Origin: Acephala macrosclerotiorum
Taxonomy: Eukaryota > Ascomycota > Leotiomycetes > Helotiales > Mollisiaceae
Direction: 5' to 3'
Assembly (NCBI GenBank): GCA_014904845.1
Contig: MU119205.1
Location: forward strand, 186,001 to 250,000
Length of the DNA stretch: 64,000 nt
The notes under the pieces were generated by a model. The model did not search any database and was not told the DNA's origin. It worked only from the letters and a program-made list of their open reading frames with translations. Positions 1 to 10,348 of the stretch are shown here, piece after piece; the stretch's first letter is position 1, and the number at the start of each line of letters is the position of its first letter. The position numbers were made by a program, and so were the translations under genes.

Positions 1-414
1 CTCTATCCTCTACACTTCCTTGTGGATATACAAGCTCGGCGAGAACAGCAGTTAGGTATCCAGATCCAGAGCCGATATCTAGGACTCGAGAGCCGGGTTT
101 GAGGTAGGGGAGGAGAGATTCGGTCGCGTGGGCGTGCATGTGTGGCGCAGAAATGGTAGCGGCGTGGCCGATTGACTGAGGGGAGTCTTCATAAGCATAG
201 GAGGGATCGGGACAGTAATGTGCGCGGTCGACCTGAGAAATCATTCATTAGCAAAAGAAACCTCAGGCGAGGGAGTTTGGGGGGATTGATGATAGTGAGG
301 GAGACGGCTAACCTTCATCATAGCAGCCTTCACCGCGGGGCTATGTATCAAATCTGCCTTGAAGAGATTCTCAATGAGCTCGGCATTGCTGTTTCCAGAG
401 CAGCGCCAGGCCAT
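1..414 (-). CDS. Protein-L-isoaspartate O-methyltransferase, 5' part (runs off the window start)
   Basis: PIMT/PCMT uses S-adenosylmethionine to methylate L-isoaspartyl residues in damaged proteins so that they can be repaired. Two exons are visible: 313-414, then 1-232, separated by an 80-nt intron at 233-312. The start is the ATG at 412-414 ([17 protein letters not shown]); the reading frame further upstream has only a GTG. The spliced reading continues [20 protein letters not shown] and then APHMHAHA. The glycine-rich SAM-binding motif I follows ([19 protein letters not shown]). All of these are family hallmarks. The C-terminal half lies outside the window, so the total length is unknown. 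The enzyme is normally cytosolic. The family assignment is secure; the reading is still in frame at base 1. Confidence 0.93.
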
Positions 415-1589
415 ATTGAATATGTTCCTTCTTGTTGTACCGCCGAAAGCGCGGATGATATTGCGGAGGGAATGCACTATAATGATTGATCTCAGCTATT
501 GTTGCTGTGATTTAGTATGGACCAGAGTTACGAAGAAGATGGGAAGCTTGTATGAAAGTTCAATTGTGTTTGTTATTTGCTGTTCGTGATTCTCAGGAGA
601 TTATCTTTCATGAGATCAGGCTGACGCCACAGGTGGGGTTGAGATGTGGCGCTCATTCTAGCCTCGTTCGCTTACCCCGCATTTCCCCCTGAACAAATTC
701 TCTGCATTTCCATACAAGTTGGAATTACGTAGTTCACAGTATTATTGTAGCTTCAAGCTCTAGTAGTCTATAGAGTTTGACGCGTTACTTACTGCCAATA
801 GATTTCAGTCAGAAGTCTCTACATTGCTGAATATGGCGAGTCATGGATGGACATCCCCTGCATCAAATATCCAGGTATCCCCAAAACCTAAACACTACGA
901 ACATTGTAGCCGGCTTTTCACTTTGTGCTGTTACCAAAATGTCAATCCGTAGCTTTCTTTTGCACGTTTTGCTTAGCCGATATCTCTGCCTTAGCTCTAA
1001 GTGTATTCACCCACACATTGAACTCAATTGTACTGAGAAGGCTCTCGATTTTAACTACAAAGTCGCCACCATTTCTTGGCTTCATGCAGAGATTACACTC
1101 AAATTCTTTTAAGGTCGCTGGAGTCCGTTATCGTACCCAGAATCAATCAGCAAGTTCTCCGAAAACTTCCTCGCAGGCTCTTTCTTTCATCACCGCTCAC
1201 GTTTTCATTTTGCCTTCCACCTTCAGCCATCCAGTTGCTCTTGTTTAGAAAGCTCTCACAAGAAACCCGAGCACCAGGTTCTCTCAGCCGTACAATCGCG
1301 CAATCGAAGACGCAATCACTTCCACCCAAAGTGCATGCGCACGAGTCAACATATATAAGCGGACAAACTAGGGGTTTAAAGGGTGCAAACACTGACAAGA
1401 AAGCAACAAAAAGCCTCCAAACGTTCACTGTCTCTCAAAACTCGGGACATACTCACTGGAAGATGGGGAGCCATGAGACACCTTTAGGTTCGGGCATAGT
1501 TGAGCTAGAAGTTAGTTGATGGCTCGATCTTGAAACTCTTAGACTGACCGCAACGTTTTCAGAAAACCCATGACATTCCAATAGTCACA
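415..1589. other. Intergenic, no gene supported
   Basis: About 1.2 kb between the methyltransferase start and the first BTB relic. Only short overlapping open frames without recognisable motifs occur here. A TATA-like element lies near its right end and is listed separately. Confidence 0.6.
1351..1359 (+). promoter_or_regulatory. TATA-like element upstream of BTB relic A
   Basis: The string ATATATAAG lies about 230 bp before the ATG of the decayed BTB gene at 1590. It may be its former core promoter. This rests only on sequence resemblance and spacing. Confidence 0.35.
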
Positions 1590-2432
1590 ATGAATGACCA
1601 AGCACCTGGATTCGGCGGGTGAGTTGACTTGTCTCATGGAGAGTTACTTGTCAAACGTCAACATATGATGTCTCTCTTTCAGGGACATTTGGTCGCTGCC
1701 AGAAAGAAATGATTACTAACGAGAAGTAGCAAGCTAGGCCTTGAGATGGTAGACATGTTCGTCGGTCCAGAACTAAAGCAGTTCAAAGTCCACGACAAGT
1801 TACTGTGTGCCAAATCCCGAATTCTTCGAGAGCATGCTTCATGGACAATTCAGAGAGGCCATTGAGCTCACCATTCGACTTCCAGACGATAATCCCGTTG
1901 TATTCGATCTCTTCATAGAGTGGCTGTATTCCGGAAGCCTTCCAACAGTTGATTTGATGGGCATACCTGATTGGTTTGAGAGCCATTCTTCAATCGCATA
2001 AAGCTGTATTGCTTCGCGGAGAAGATCTGCCAGAACGATCTTATGGATTGCTCAATCTCTTCTATCGTCACACTTTGCCGTGTGCATGACAAATTACCAA
2101 CTACTGATATCATGGTTTAGGTTTACCAGAACACGGCCTCGGGCTCCAAACTTCGCAAATTCATTTCTCGGAACTTCCTTTACGTACCTCATCAAGGAGG
2201 GAATGGTGACGGAGACTGGTCGTTAAAGCAGTTATCGGATGCCATGTCAGCTAACGAGGGCTTGAGAATTAATGTCATGGCCCTCTTGCGGTCGACCACG
2301 ACGGTCGAAGACATTATCAGTCTGCTATCTAGATGTCCTAACTAGTTGAGGTCCTGCATTTTCCACAAACATAAGAGTGACGAGGCTTGTCCCTATGAAA
2401 GAGAGATGACTAAGTTGACTACTAGAAAGTGA
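1590..2432 (+). pseudogene. BTB/POZ-domain protein relic, copy A (frameshifts and two in-frame stops)
   Basis: Exon 1 (1590-1618, MNDQAPGFGG) is followed by an intron at 1619-1729 and then a BTB domain: KLGLEMVDMFVGPELKQFKV, HDKLLCAKS, FESMLHGQFREA, LPDDNPVVFDLFIEWLYSGS. The frame changes near 1818, just before FESMLH, and again near 1990, before the helical stretch KLYCFAEKICQNDLMD. In-frame TAG codons lie at 2118-2120 and 2343-2345. The tail then reads SCIFHKH...ACPYERE up to a TGA at 2430-2432. BTB proteins usually mediate dimerisation or act as Cul3 adaptors. This copy cannot give a full product unless sequencing errors or hidden introns explain every break. The intron position matches that of the intact BTB gene at 59044 and of copy C at 14024. 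The fragment is a decayed member of a local family. Confidence 0.8.
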
Positions 2433-3372
2433 CAGTAGTACATCTACGGGAATATTAGTAGAAGACAAGATGAGGAGCGGTCAAAATATTCATCTTTCTC
2501 TTGGTCTCTACAGAAACACTACGATATCTGGTTACATGAGCAACTCGACCCTCAACTTCTTCGCAAGACACTTCTGTATGCGTTAGGTTTCAAAAAGTCC
2601 TACATCTACTGGGACTTGAAAGAAGGTAAGATTGATGAGGGAGTATAACCCGAATCGTACATTATCTCGCTTAGCACCTTCACCCTTTTCTCAGCTATAT
2701 CCACTCTCGATCTTATTTTTCCGAACTCGAATACACCTTAAAACTAGGTCGATCATACTATTGGGATAGTTTATGAGAGGAAACTTAACATGCAAACACA
2801 ATTAGCAAAAGTTGCAACGTCTCTTCTCCTGGTTTCGTTGTATGGCTTCCATACAAGCTACCATCCTAGCAGTGCCAGCATAATCAATTCAACTGAAGAT
2901 TTCCTTTACTATCCTCTCCAGATCCCTCCATCTTTCTCAAGTAATGAATGGAATCTACCTCAGTACATCCCCCATTCGAGACCCGCCAAGCCCTACTCTA
3001 ATCCTTAAAACACCCCCTGTCTCATAACAACTTTCTCCAAAACACCCCGCCAAGAGCCCATCATCTGATAACTTGCATCTCATAGCGACATGACAGGACT
3101 CTTTTATGGGAGCTAGTGCTTCAGCCGTTTCGATCTGGGTTTTTTCTTCTCCGATACGAGATGAGAGGCAGGGATTGAAGATCAGATAAGATGGAGTTGT
3201 TTTCTCTCCATCTAATATTCTTAGTTTGTTCTGTTCTGTTCTATTGATCATTCGTCATTCATTCTTTGAGAGATTGTGGTGTTTGAGTTTTGATTCTTGC
3301 AACTGGTCTTGCTTCCATTTTTTCAACTTTCGTTCAAACGTTCATTATATTCCAACTCCAAAACCCTTCATA
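2433..3372. other. Intergenic, no gene supported
   Basis: Around 0.9 kb between BTB relic A and the small secreted protein gene. Short open frames at 2790-3008 (+) and 2955-3251 (-) show no signal peptide, domain or splice logic that would support a gene. Confidence 0.55.
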
Positions 3373-3997
3373 ATGCATACATCAACCGTAATCGCCTCCC
3401 TCGCCCTCTTCGGGACCGCTTTCTCAGGTACTTCTCCCTCTCCAATCCCCTCTCATACCCTCCTAACATCTCACAGCACCAACTCTCTCCTCCCGCGCAA
3501 CCGCCTGCTTCGTAATCGGCAGCACCGCCCTCCCAGCCGAAGTCCAAGACTCCGTCAACGCCATCCAATCTGCCATAACCTGCGACACCTCAAAAACCAC
3601 ACTCTCCGGCGTTCCAGACGTCTCCTCTGGCGGAATCACATTCTCCAGCATCGACTTCTCTCAATCCTCTCAAACACCACTTGCCTTTGCCCTCTCCACA
3701 TTCGCAACCGCTACGCCTCTAGCCAGCACCAACTTGACTCTCTTCCAAAACCAACTAAACACCTACCTCGCAACCGAAGCCGGAATCCGCTCCGTAGGAG
3801 GAAATCTCGCAATCAAAGCTCCCAAATTCTTTCAAAGCTTTCAAATCGCTAGGATCTTGACCGCGCAAGGGACGACGATTACGGATCCGGGACAGACGGT
3901 TGAGCATTTGCTTGGGAAGGTGATTAAGAATGCGGGGAGTGCTGAGACGCAGGCTACTAAGGATGCGATCACCGCTTTAGCTACTCAGCTGTCTTGA
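3373..3997 (+). CDS. Small secreted protein of unknown function
   Basis: Two exons, 3373-3427 and 3477-3997, with a 49-nt intron that has a CTAAC branch point. They give a 191-residue protein. The N-terminus is a clear signal peptide (MHTSTVIASLALFGTAFS, cleavage likely near SA-PT). The mature protein begins PTLSSRATACFVIG and has only two cysteines in its first half (ACFV and ITCD), so one disulfide is possible. The rest is low in charge and rich in Ser, Thr and Ala, then ends in helix-like segments. It resembles the widespread fungal small secreted proteins with a C-x-V/I-G-...-L-P start and an ITCD stretch. I cannot assign a function. Role in cell wall or host contact is speculation. The neighbouring BTB relics suggest a fast-changing locus. 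Confidence 0.78.
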
Positions 3998-4306
3998 CTC
4001 TGAGTGGAGTTGAGAACTCAGAAGTTGTGGAGAAGAAAATGTAAGTAGGGGAGGGGTGGGCTTGAAAAACTGAATATACTATGAGAGACCACGCAATGTA
4101 TATACCATACTGCAAAAAATCGAGATCATAACAAAGATGTGATTTTGATCTGCGTGATCTGTCTCTAAACATTTCATCATTCCATGCAGCAACAGCAAAA
4201 CGCCAGACCCGATTTCGCTTTCCAAACAAACGAGGCACCTCCTTTCCCATATGAACGCCACAACTGTACTGTCAATATTTGCCATGTACTATTCCCTATC
4301 AATCCA

Positions 4307-5490
4307 CTAAACCACCGTCTCCGATTCTTCTCCAGCTCCAATTATTGGAACAGGTAGCCCTCTGTCCGGGCTTTGAAGTACCAGTTGTTCATGCCTCCTC
4401 GCTTTCAGGAAATCGCTCACGGCCCGGATTAAGATAAACCATCCAACAATCATCAGGATATAGGCCAACCATTCGCTGCTGGCAATATCACTCCATCCTC
4501 CAGATCCTGAATCCATTCCCTGAGCTGCCTGGTTGACTTGGTTCGGGTCGAAGTCGTGACTGTTTGGGTCCGGAGGCTGTGTGTAGTTTGGGTCTTGTCC
4601 ATTTGCTGGTGGAGATGATCCATTCCCTGAACCCTTCATGTAGAATCCATATTGAACAAGAGTGATACCAAGGCCGGCACGAGATCCATTCTTGGCTGCA
4701 TGTGTGGTGTGTAGAAGGTAAGTAAGAAGGAAACCGACGAGTTGGAATGACATCGAAATCATGCCGTTCCAGATAAAGGAGAAGACGGATCCAACAGGAA
4801 GACCCTCAACATAGACCTCATCTGGACCTCCAAGACCGGGTGCGAGAATCGTGGTTTCCCAATATGGTGGTGCAGCGTCCGCTGCAGCTTGTTCATAAGT
4901 CTAGAAAATCGTCAGTAGGCGCTTATCTCAAAAGAAATTATATGGCCGAGCTCACAGGTGGGTGCTCCTCTTGCTTCTCTCCAGTCTCAGGCTTAGCGCT
5001 GAGGTTCGCGAAGACTCCATCCGAGGCTGATCCGCCACCATAGACTCTGCCAGACGGTCGGGTAGGCTGCTGGGAAAAGACGGGTAGATGTGTCGGTCTC
5101 CGCTCAATCACCGGTCTGGGCGCTTCGGTCGTCGATTCAGATTGAGTATTCACTTGCTCCGTCGACGATGACTGGGGAGTCCCCCTCATCAATCTCTGTC
5201 TATCATCGCCATCATTCTCCTCATCACTATCAGATCCATCCGCATCAAAGGTATCGGCGAGATTCTGATCAACCGTAGCATCATTATGTCTCAAGGTCGG
5301 TGAGGAAGCGCGCGATCGGAAAGAGGGAGGCGGTGAATTCGGTATCGTAGGACTTATAGGAGACTCTGTATCATTCGCAGATACCTGTTGATGATCATCA
5401 GTATTTCCCTCGTCGGTGTTGTACATCGTGATTGCGTGGCGAGGCTTGGCCGGCTGTGGTACGTACCCTTTCATATCGTTGCGAGCTCAT
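4307..5490 (-). CDS. BSD2: Bsd2/NDFIP-family adaptor for Rsp5 ubiquitin ligase
   Basis: Bsd2-type proteins sit in Golgi/endosome membranes. Their PPxY motifs recruit the HECT ligase Rsp5 so that metal transporters and other cargo are ubiquitinated and sent to the vacuole. The acidic, Ser-rich N-terminus carries EEHPPTYEQAAADAAPPYWE, which holds the two Pro-Pro-x-Tyr-like motifs. Hydrophobic membrane segments follow (FSFIWNGMISMSFQLVGFLL, a small segment at LGITLVQYGFY, and EWLAYILMIVGWFILI). The coding exons are 4956-5384 and 4307-4900, with an intron at 4901-4955. For the start I prefer ATG 5488-5490 (MSSQRYER) spliced over 5385-5466, which gives 348 aa. An unspliced start at 5474 is also open and would give 371 aa. 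The family call is firm; the first exon is not. Confidence 0.87.
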
Positions 5491-5839
5491 CGTGTTGTGC
5501 TGTGTGCACAGAAACAAAGAAAAGCAGTCGCTGTCGACTCTACGATGAGCCTGAAATAAGAGAAGGAAGAGAAGGGAAAGGAAGGAGCGTGGTAGGTGGT
5601 GAGTGTGTAATCAGGAGACGACGCCTTCGAGGGTCGAGGACTCGGGCGCGGCAACTCGTTTGGGGCTATGCTTCTTCGGCGTTAGCAATAAAATCGATTA
5701 ATGGGAGGCTAGATTTTGTGACCCCCAGGACCCTTGTTCAAAGTTATGCACGACGTCAAGACCTGCGGGCTCGCGAATCTAAGAAATAATTCAAGAGCGG
5801 ATGAACTCCTGTTCAAATAGACTTCAGCGCTGAATCACA

Positions 5840-6348
5840 ATGTCCAAATCAGTATGCAAACATATCTCGTCCTTGATTCTCCCAGAATACTTGCTGACGT
5901 TAACGCAAAGATAGCATACAAGCACTACATCCGCGCTCTTTCTCGATGGCCGAAAGACAACTTGAGACCCGACTGCCAATTTCAAGATGCAATGCGAAAA
6001 AGAATAGACAGGAGGTTCCTCCCTGCATCATCGCCCAATACACCAAATGCTGCGCAAGCAGTAGTGAATAGTGCTGTAGATGAGAGGTTGGAGTTGGAGC
6101 AGGCGAATGTGCTGTATTCTCTGTTGGAGAATCGATACATTCGGAAGGTACATTAACAAAGAGAATTGGAGTGAGGAATGTCACTGACTCATTTTGGACA
6201 ATAGTACCCGATTACTGGCTCTCTCATGAAACCTGCGAGTAACCCGACGCATTATGAAGATTTGGTTAAGGAGTTAGAGGAGGCACCGGAAAGGAGTTTT
6301 TGGGGACGATTGACGAATAGGTGGAAAGGCTTCTTACGATTTCAATGA
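5840..6348 (+). CDS. Complex III assembly factor, UQCC2/CBP6-like
   Basis: UQCC2/CBP6 proteins act in the mitochondrial matrix in synthesis of cytochrome b and assembly of the bc1 complex. Three exons, 5840-5851, 5911-6147 and 6205-6348, encode 130 residues. The first exon is only 12 nt (MSKS) and uses the AAAG acceptor before ATAGCATAC; the TAG acceptor four bases later would break the frame. Typical family features are YKHYIRALSRWPKDNLRP, the AMRKRIDRRF helix, LEQANVLYSLLENRYIRKYP, and the C-terminal MKPASNPTHYEDLVKELEEA followed by FWGR. No separate targeting peptide is obvious, as is usual in this family. I base the assignment on remembered family patterns; the exon chain closes in frame. 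Confidence 0.75.
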
Positions 6349-6358
6349 TTTACGAACA

Positions 6359-6390
6359 TACTGTACCTATACTGTACCTATACTGTACCA
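6359..6390. repeat. Three-copy 11-bp tandem repeat
   Basis: TACTGTACCTA is repeated three times without gaps (the third copy has 10 of 11 bases). It starts 10 bp after the stop of the UQCC2-like gene, so it probably lies in its 3' untranslated region. Confidence 0.9.
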
Positions 6391-6536
6391 TACACTGGCG
6401 TTCAGGGACAAGACCTAGAAGCAGCATAATCAGCTCTATTCATCCTTATTGCTGTTGACTCCGAAACTCCATGCTGTATGCACCCAAATCTATGCATATC
6501 CATACATATCCCCTCTCCAATTCCTAGACCAGAGAA

Positions 6537-7717
6537 TCATATATACTTCTTCTCCGGATCCAACCTATCCATCAACTCAATACTCTTCTCATACATCGTA
6601 AACACAATCCCCCCACTAAGCATCAACCTCACCAATCTCGGCAACGCACCACTCCAGAAAGTCAACAACCCTTCATTCTTTGCTATCAACGCCGCACACG
6701 CAAAACTATTCTTATAAAGATGTCTCGCCTCAATACTCTGCATCCGAGTCTTGATCGTATCCAATGGTTGCGTCACATACACTGTGATCAAGCCCGCTGC
6801 ACCACCGATTCCAAATGTCGAGAGCGTGCCGAGTTTCTCTCCAGGTGCAGTGTATGATTGTGCGAGCTGACGGAGGAACGTATAGGATCCAAATCGAGTA
6901 GCAGAGTTGGCTGCTTGTCGGGCGGTGGTTGGGACGAATCCTTGGAAGAAACCGCGGAGGCCTCGCTCACGGGCTATGATGGGGACTGCGTGGAGGAAAC
7001 CTCGCATTCGTGGTTTGCCTGATTTACGGTCGTCGATTCTGTGTCAAATTAGCATGCAGTAAGAGAGGGTGAAGGGAATGACGGACAATGTAGTCTTAAT
7101 ACTCTCAAAAGGAGTAACAGCAAATAAACTCTCTGTAACTCCTGCTCCAAAACCAGCAATTACCGTCCTAGGACCTGAGATCTTTCCGTCTGCATCTTGT
7201 AATAAGGCTTTGTATTGATCGAATGCCACGAATCCTGTAACTCATTAGCTTTTGGGTTCCATATACAAGCTTCGTGGCCGATGTTGGAGGGAGAACGTAC
7301 GAATACCAGCCTTCAACGAATTCCCAATAATCAACGTTGTACAGCCCGCATACCAAGCCTTTCCAAACGGTGGCCAAGGAAGCTTTGCCGAGTCTGCGAG
7401 GTTGCGATTTAATTGTGTTCTGGTCTTCGCGACTGTTGTAGAGCTTTATTAGCTATGTTTCTTCCTACTCCTCACTTCCTCTCCCATTGAAGAGGCCCGT
7501 ATTTTAAACATGTATAGCTCTTCGTAGACTCTCAAAATCAAGATTAACGTACACTCGGCAGGATATGTAATAGCTGTTCCATAGTATTAGCAGAGCTCAA
7601 CAAAGTGCAGCGGGGGAGTAACATACCAATCTCAACAGCACCAGCCGTACTCCCCGCAATAATTGACCTCAATGCACTGGGCCTTTCCTTCTTCTTCTCA
7701 GGCTGGGCAGTCGCCAT
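6537..7717 (-). CDS. CTP1: Mitochondrial tricarboxylate (citrate) carrier
   Basis: A carrier of the SLC25 family in the inner mitochondrial membrane. The CTP group exchanges citrate for malate or other dicarboxylates and exports acetyl units to the cytosol. Five exons (7627-7717, 7553-7573, 7301-7432, 7087-7234, 6537-7038) give 297 aa, the normal length. The protein has three carrier repeats with signature motifs: YPAEFAKTRTQL (split by a 120-nt intron), TPFESIKTTL and QPLDTIKTRMQS. CTP-like features are VAFDQYK, ATRFGSYTFLRQL and LPRLVRLMLSGGIVFTMYE. Exon 2 is a 21-nt microexon. Annotation as CTP1 rather than another anion carrier is from overall resemblance and is likely but not certain. 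Confidence 0.88.
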
Positions 7718-8310
7718 TGCAAGTTCTTAGTCTTTGCAAGGCGTAAGTCGTGAAATAGTTGGAAGTAGTTGCGAGCTTGAAATTGAAGCTGCTGAAAAGT
7801 GACGGATGTATCGCCGCTTTTGGCTTCATCCGGCTGCTAAAGCAGCGACGACAGAGGGGTGAAAACGGGAAAATCGACTTTGAAAGGTGAACAACAAAGT
7901 GAATATGAAGTCAAATACTTATCAACTCAGATCGACACTATATCTTTAAGAAAACATTCTTGTTCATGTTACATCGATCCGCAAACATTTGCTGTCCCAT
8001 CGCGGGCACACGACAGCCGATGACTTTCCGTGTTACTGCTACCTCTCAATTTCTTCACTGTGCAAGGACACGCATTTTGATGATGCAAAAGCCATTTGAT
8101 TTTGGGCCTTAGTAGTCTGTCTGTACAGAAAGGGGAGAACCTTCCTTTCAATGCAACGAAAGCAATTATTTTTTACAGTTCCATGCGCAATTCAGCGCCA
8201 GTTTCTCGTAGCAAAGGCATATGTCGCCATTCTTCCTCGAACGCCAATGAGTCTTATACAATATCAAATACTCTCACAAACCAACTCCAAAACTCAATCT
8301 CTGTCGTGCC
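7718..8310. other. Intergenic, CTP1 5' flank and HPC2 3' flank
   Basis: About 0.6 kb between the start of the citrate carrier and the end of the HPC2-like gene, both on the minus strand. No gene is supported in it. Confidence 0.6.
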
Positions 8311-10348
8311 TTATTGGTTGAAGACCATGGGAGTGCTGCCGAGAACGGGAGCACTGGCCAGTTGAGCTATGCCACCGTGTCCATAGTTGTTAGGCATTGA
8401 GGCCATAGATCCCATCTTCTCTCTCTCAAGCTTTTCTTGCTCCATTCGTGCTCGGTCGGCCTTGGTGATACGCGGCTTTCGGGTAGTAGATCCACCTCTC
8501 GAGCCAGGTCCGGAGAGTGGTAGACCTTGTCTGAGTTTTGCTTCTTGCGTAGCAGTAATGCCACCACGACCAGAAGAACGAGAGCTTCCTCCACGACTTC
8601 CACGTCCTCGGCCGCGCTTTGGGGGACCATCGCCTCTGTATTCTGTTAGTTGGTGGCTCAGCAAAAGATGTATCCATGACATACCTAGATTCAAGTGCTG
8701 GCTTCTCACCTTCTGGTACAAGAGGGCCAGAGTACACGAAGAAGCCATCATTGGCCGCCGCAGCTTGCTCCTCCCAAAGCAACTCAGAGTCGTCGACGAA
8801 TCCATCATCCTTATCGTACTCATCTTCCTTCATCTTTCTCTTTCGGGGTACCTTCTTGGCTCCACCATCTGTGCCTGTACGCCCATCACTCATGCCTCCC
8901 ATCTCGACATTGCTGTTATCGCCTTCACCCTCAGAATCAAGTGACATCTCATCACCACTGTCCTTATTAGAGCCATTTCGCTCAAGAGCAGCACCTGCAG
9001 CAGCAACTCGAGCAAGTCTGTCACGTTGAGCCGCAAGTCTAGGATGAAGAGCGTCCCATCCGTACTGTTCTTCGGCCAATTTAGTGAAGTTGATGTATTT
9101 GTTGACCTCTCCATTCATTGGAATTCTCAGGATGACGGTTGGCGCGTTGTATTCTGTACCATCGGCTGGACCGCCACCTCCGATTCCCATAAGACCAGAT
9201 CCAGGAAGTGGAGGTGGAGCAGGAAAGATTTCACCGTTCTTTGGCTCCTTTTGCTTGGGTGGTTTCGGTGAGGCTGCGGCAGAAGAACTTGCTGTGCTTC
9301 CTGCGCCTACGCCCTTCTTGGAAATCGTCGATGGACCAGGAGCCATATGATCGGAAGGCTTACGCTGCATCGGTGCAGGGCCAGGTTGCTTACCGTTACC
9401 ATTCTCGATGACCACCGCAGGAGCTAGTCTGTTCACTGTTGGCGATGGTGGTACAGAAGTGTGACTTTCATCGCGATGCAGTCGAGCTTGCTGTTGCTGG
9501 TTGAAGAAGGACTGAGTCGCAACGGAGGGCGACGCTAAAGCCTGATTCGGAGGATCAACTAGACTCGAGATCGAGGGTGATGCACTGGCTCGATTCATAG
9601 TGTGTGGGTGACTCGGAGAGCCTTGAGAATTGTTGTAGGAATTATGACTGATGACTGTCTCGCGAACGGGGTCATAATTTGATCGAATAGGATCGTAGTT
9701 TTGACCGCTGGTTCGCATGGTGGGTTGTTGTTGATGTTGCATTTGCTGCGGAGGGGGAGGTGGTGGTGGCGCGTTGGTGAAGAAAGACTGAATCGGGCGT
9801 TGTGTTTGATTCTGGATATCTTCATTTTTGCCTTTTTGGGAAGTGGGGGCCGTCGCGATCGGTGAAGGAACATGAAAGCCGGGATTCGCTTCGGTGTATG
9901 GTGGTTGCCGGGGTGGTGCGACGGCTGGTTGGATCTCGGTTGGATTGGAATTTTCGAGAAGACTTTTATTATTTCTTCTTCGAGCCGGCGGTGCATTTGG
10001 GTCTCTAGGCTTGCGAGGTTTTCTGACTCTAGGAGCATCGGTATTGTTTGCTGAGCTGTCTGCGTTGGGTTTCGGCTTGTTGGAACCAAATCCAGGTTTT
10101 CTACCGGGCTTCTTCCGAGGCGGCTTCTCTACCGAGTTAGGCAAACCTCCAGCAGGCGGATTGACCGTGATGCTCGAACTCTGTATAGATATATTGGAGT
10201 CGTTGGCGAACTGTGCAGATGTGTCTGCAGGCTCAGGACTGGATCGTGGCGGTGATGAAAGCCCACTCGCCGAGCTGCCTGGCGAAACTCCTCGAGCCAC
10301 AACACCACCAGACTCCTCCTGGTTCCGAACCCGCTCAGCTGTCGACAT
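8311..10348 (-). CDS. HPC2: HIR histone chaperone complex subunit, Hpc2/ubinuclein type
   Basis: HIR deposits H3-H4 independently of replication and represses histone genes; Hpc2 is the ubinuclein-like subunit. Two exons (8685-10348 and 8311-8635) around a 49-nt intron encode 662 residues. The start is ATG 10346-10348 (MSTAERVRNQ); there is no ATG further upstream in frame. The first 350 residues are low-complexity, rich in Pro, Ser and Gln, with a run of eight prolines. The conserved Hpc2-related domain follows: PTVILRIPMNGEVNKYINF, GWDALHPRLAAQR, and the hallmark DEYDKDDGFVDDSELLWEEQ followed by DGFFVYSGPLVPEGEKP. The C-terminus is basic (RGRGRGSRGGSSRSSGRGG), perhaps for DNA or RNA contact. 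The splice acceptor is the second of two nearby AGs, chosen to keep the frame. The protein is nuclear by family. Confidence 0.88.

Noticed and set aside
9026..9411. Plus-strand open frames over the HPC2 coding region
   Set aside because: They are antisense shadows of a conserved coding exon with the Hpc2 domain.
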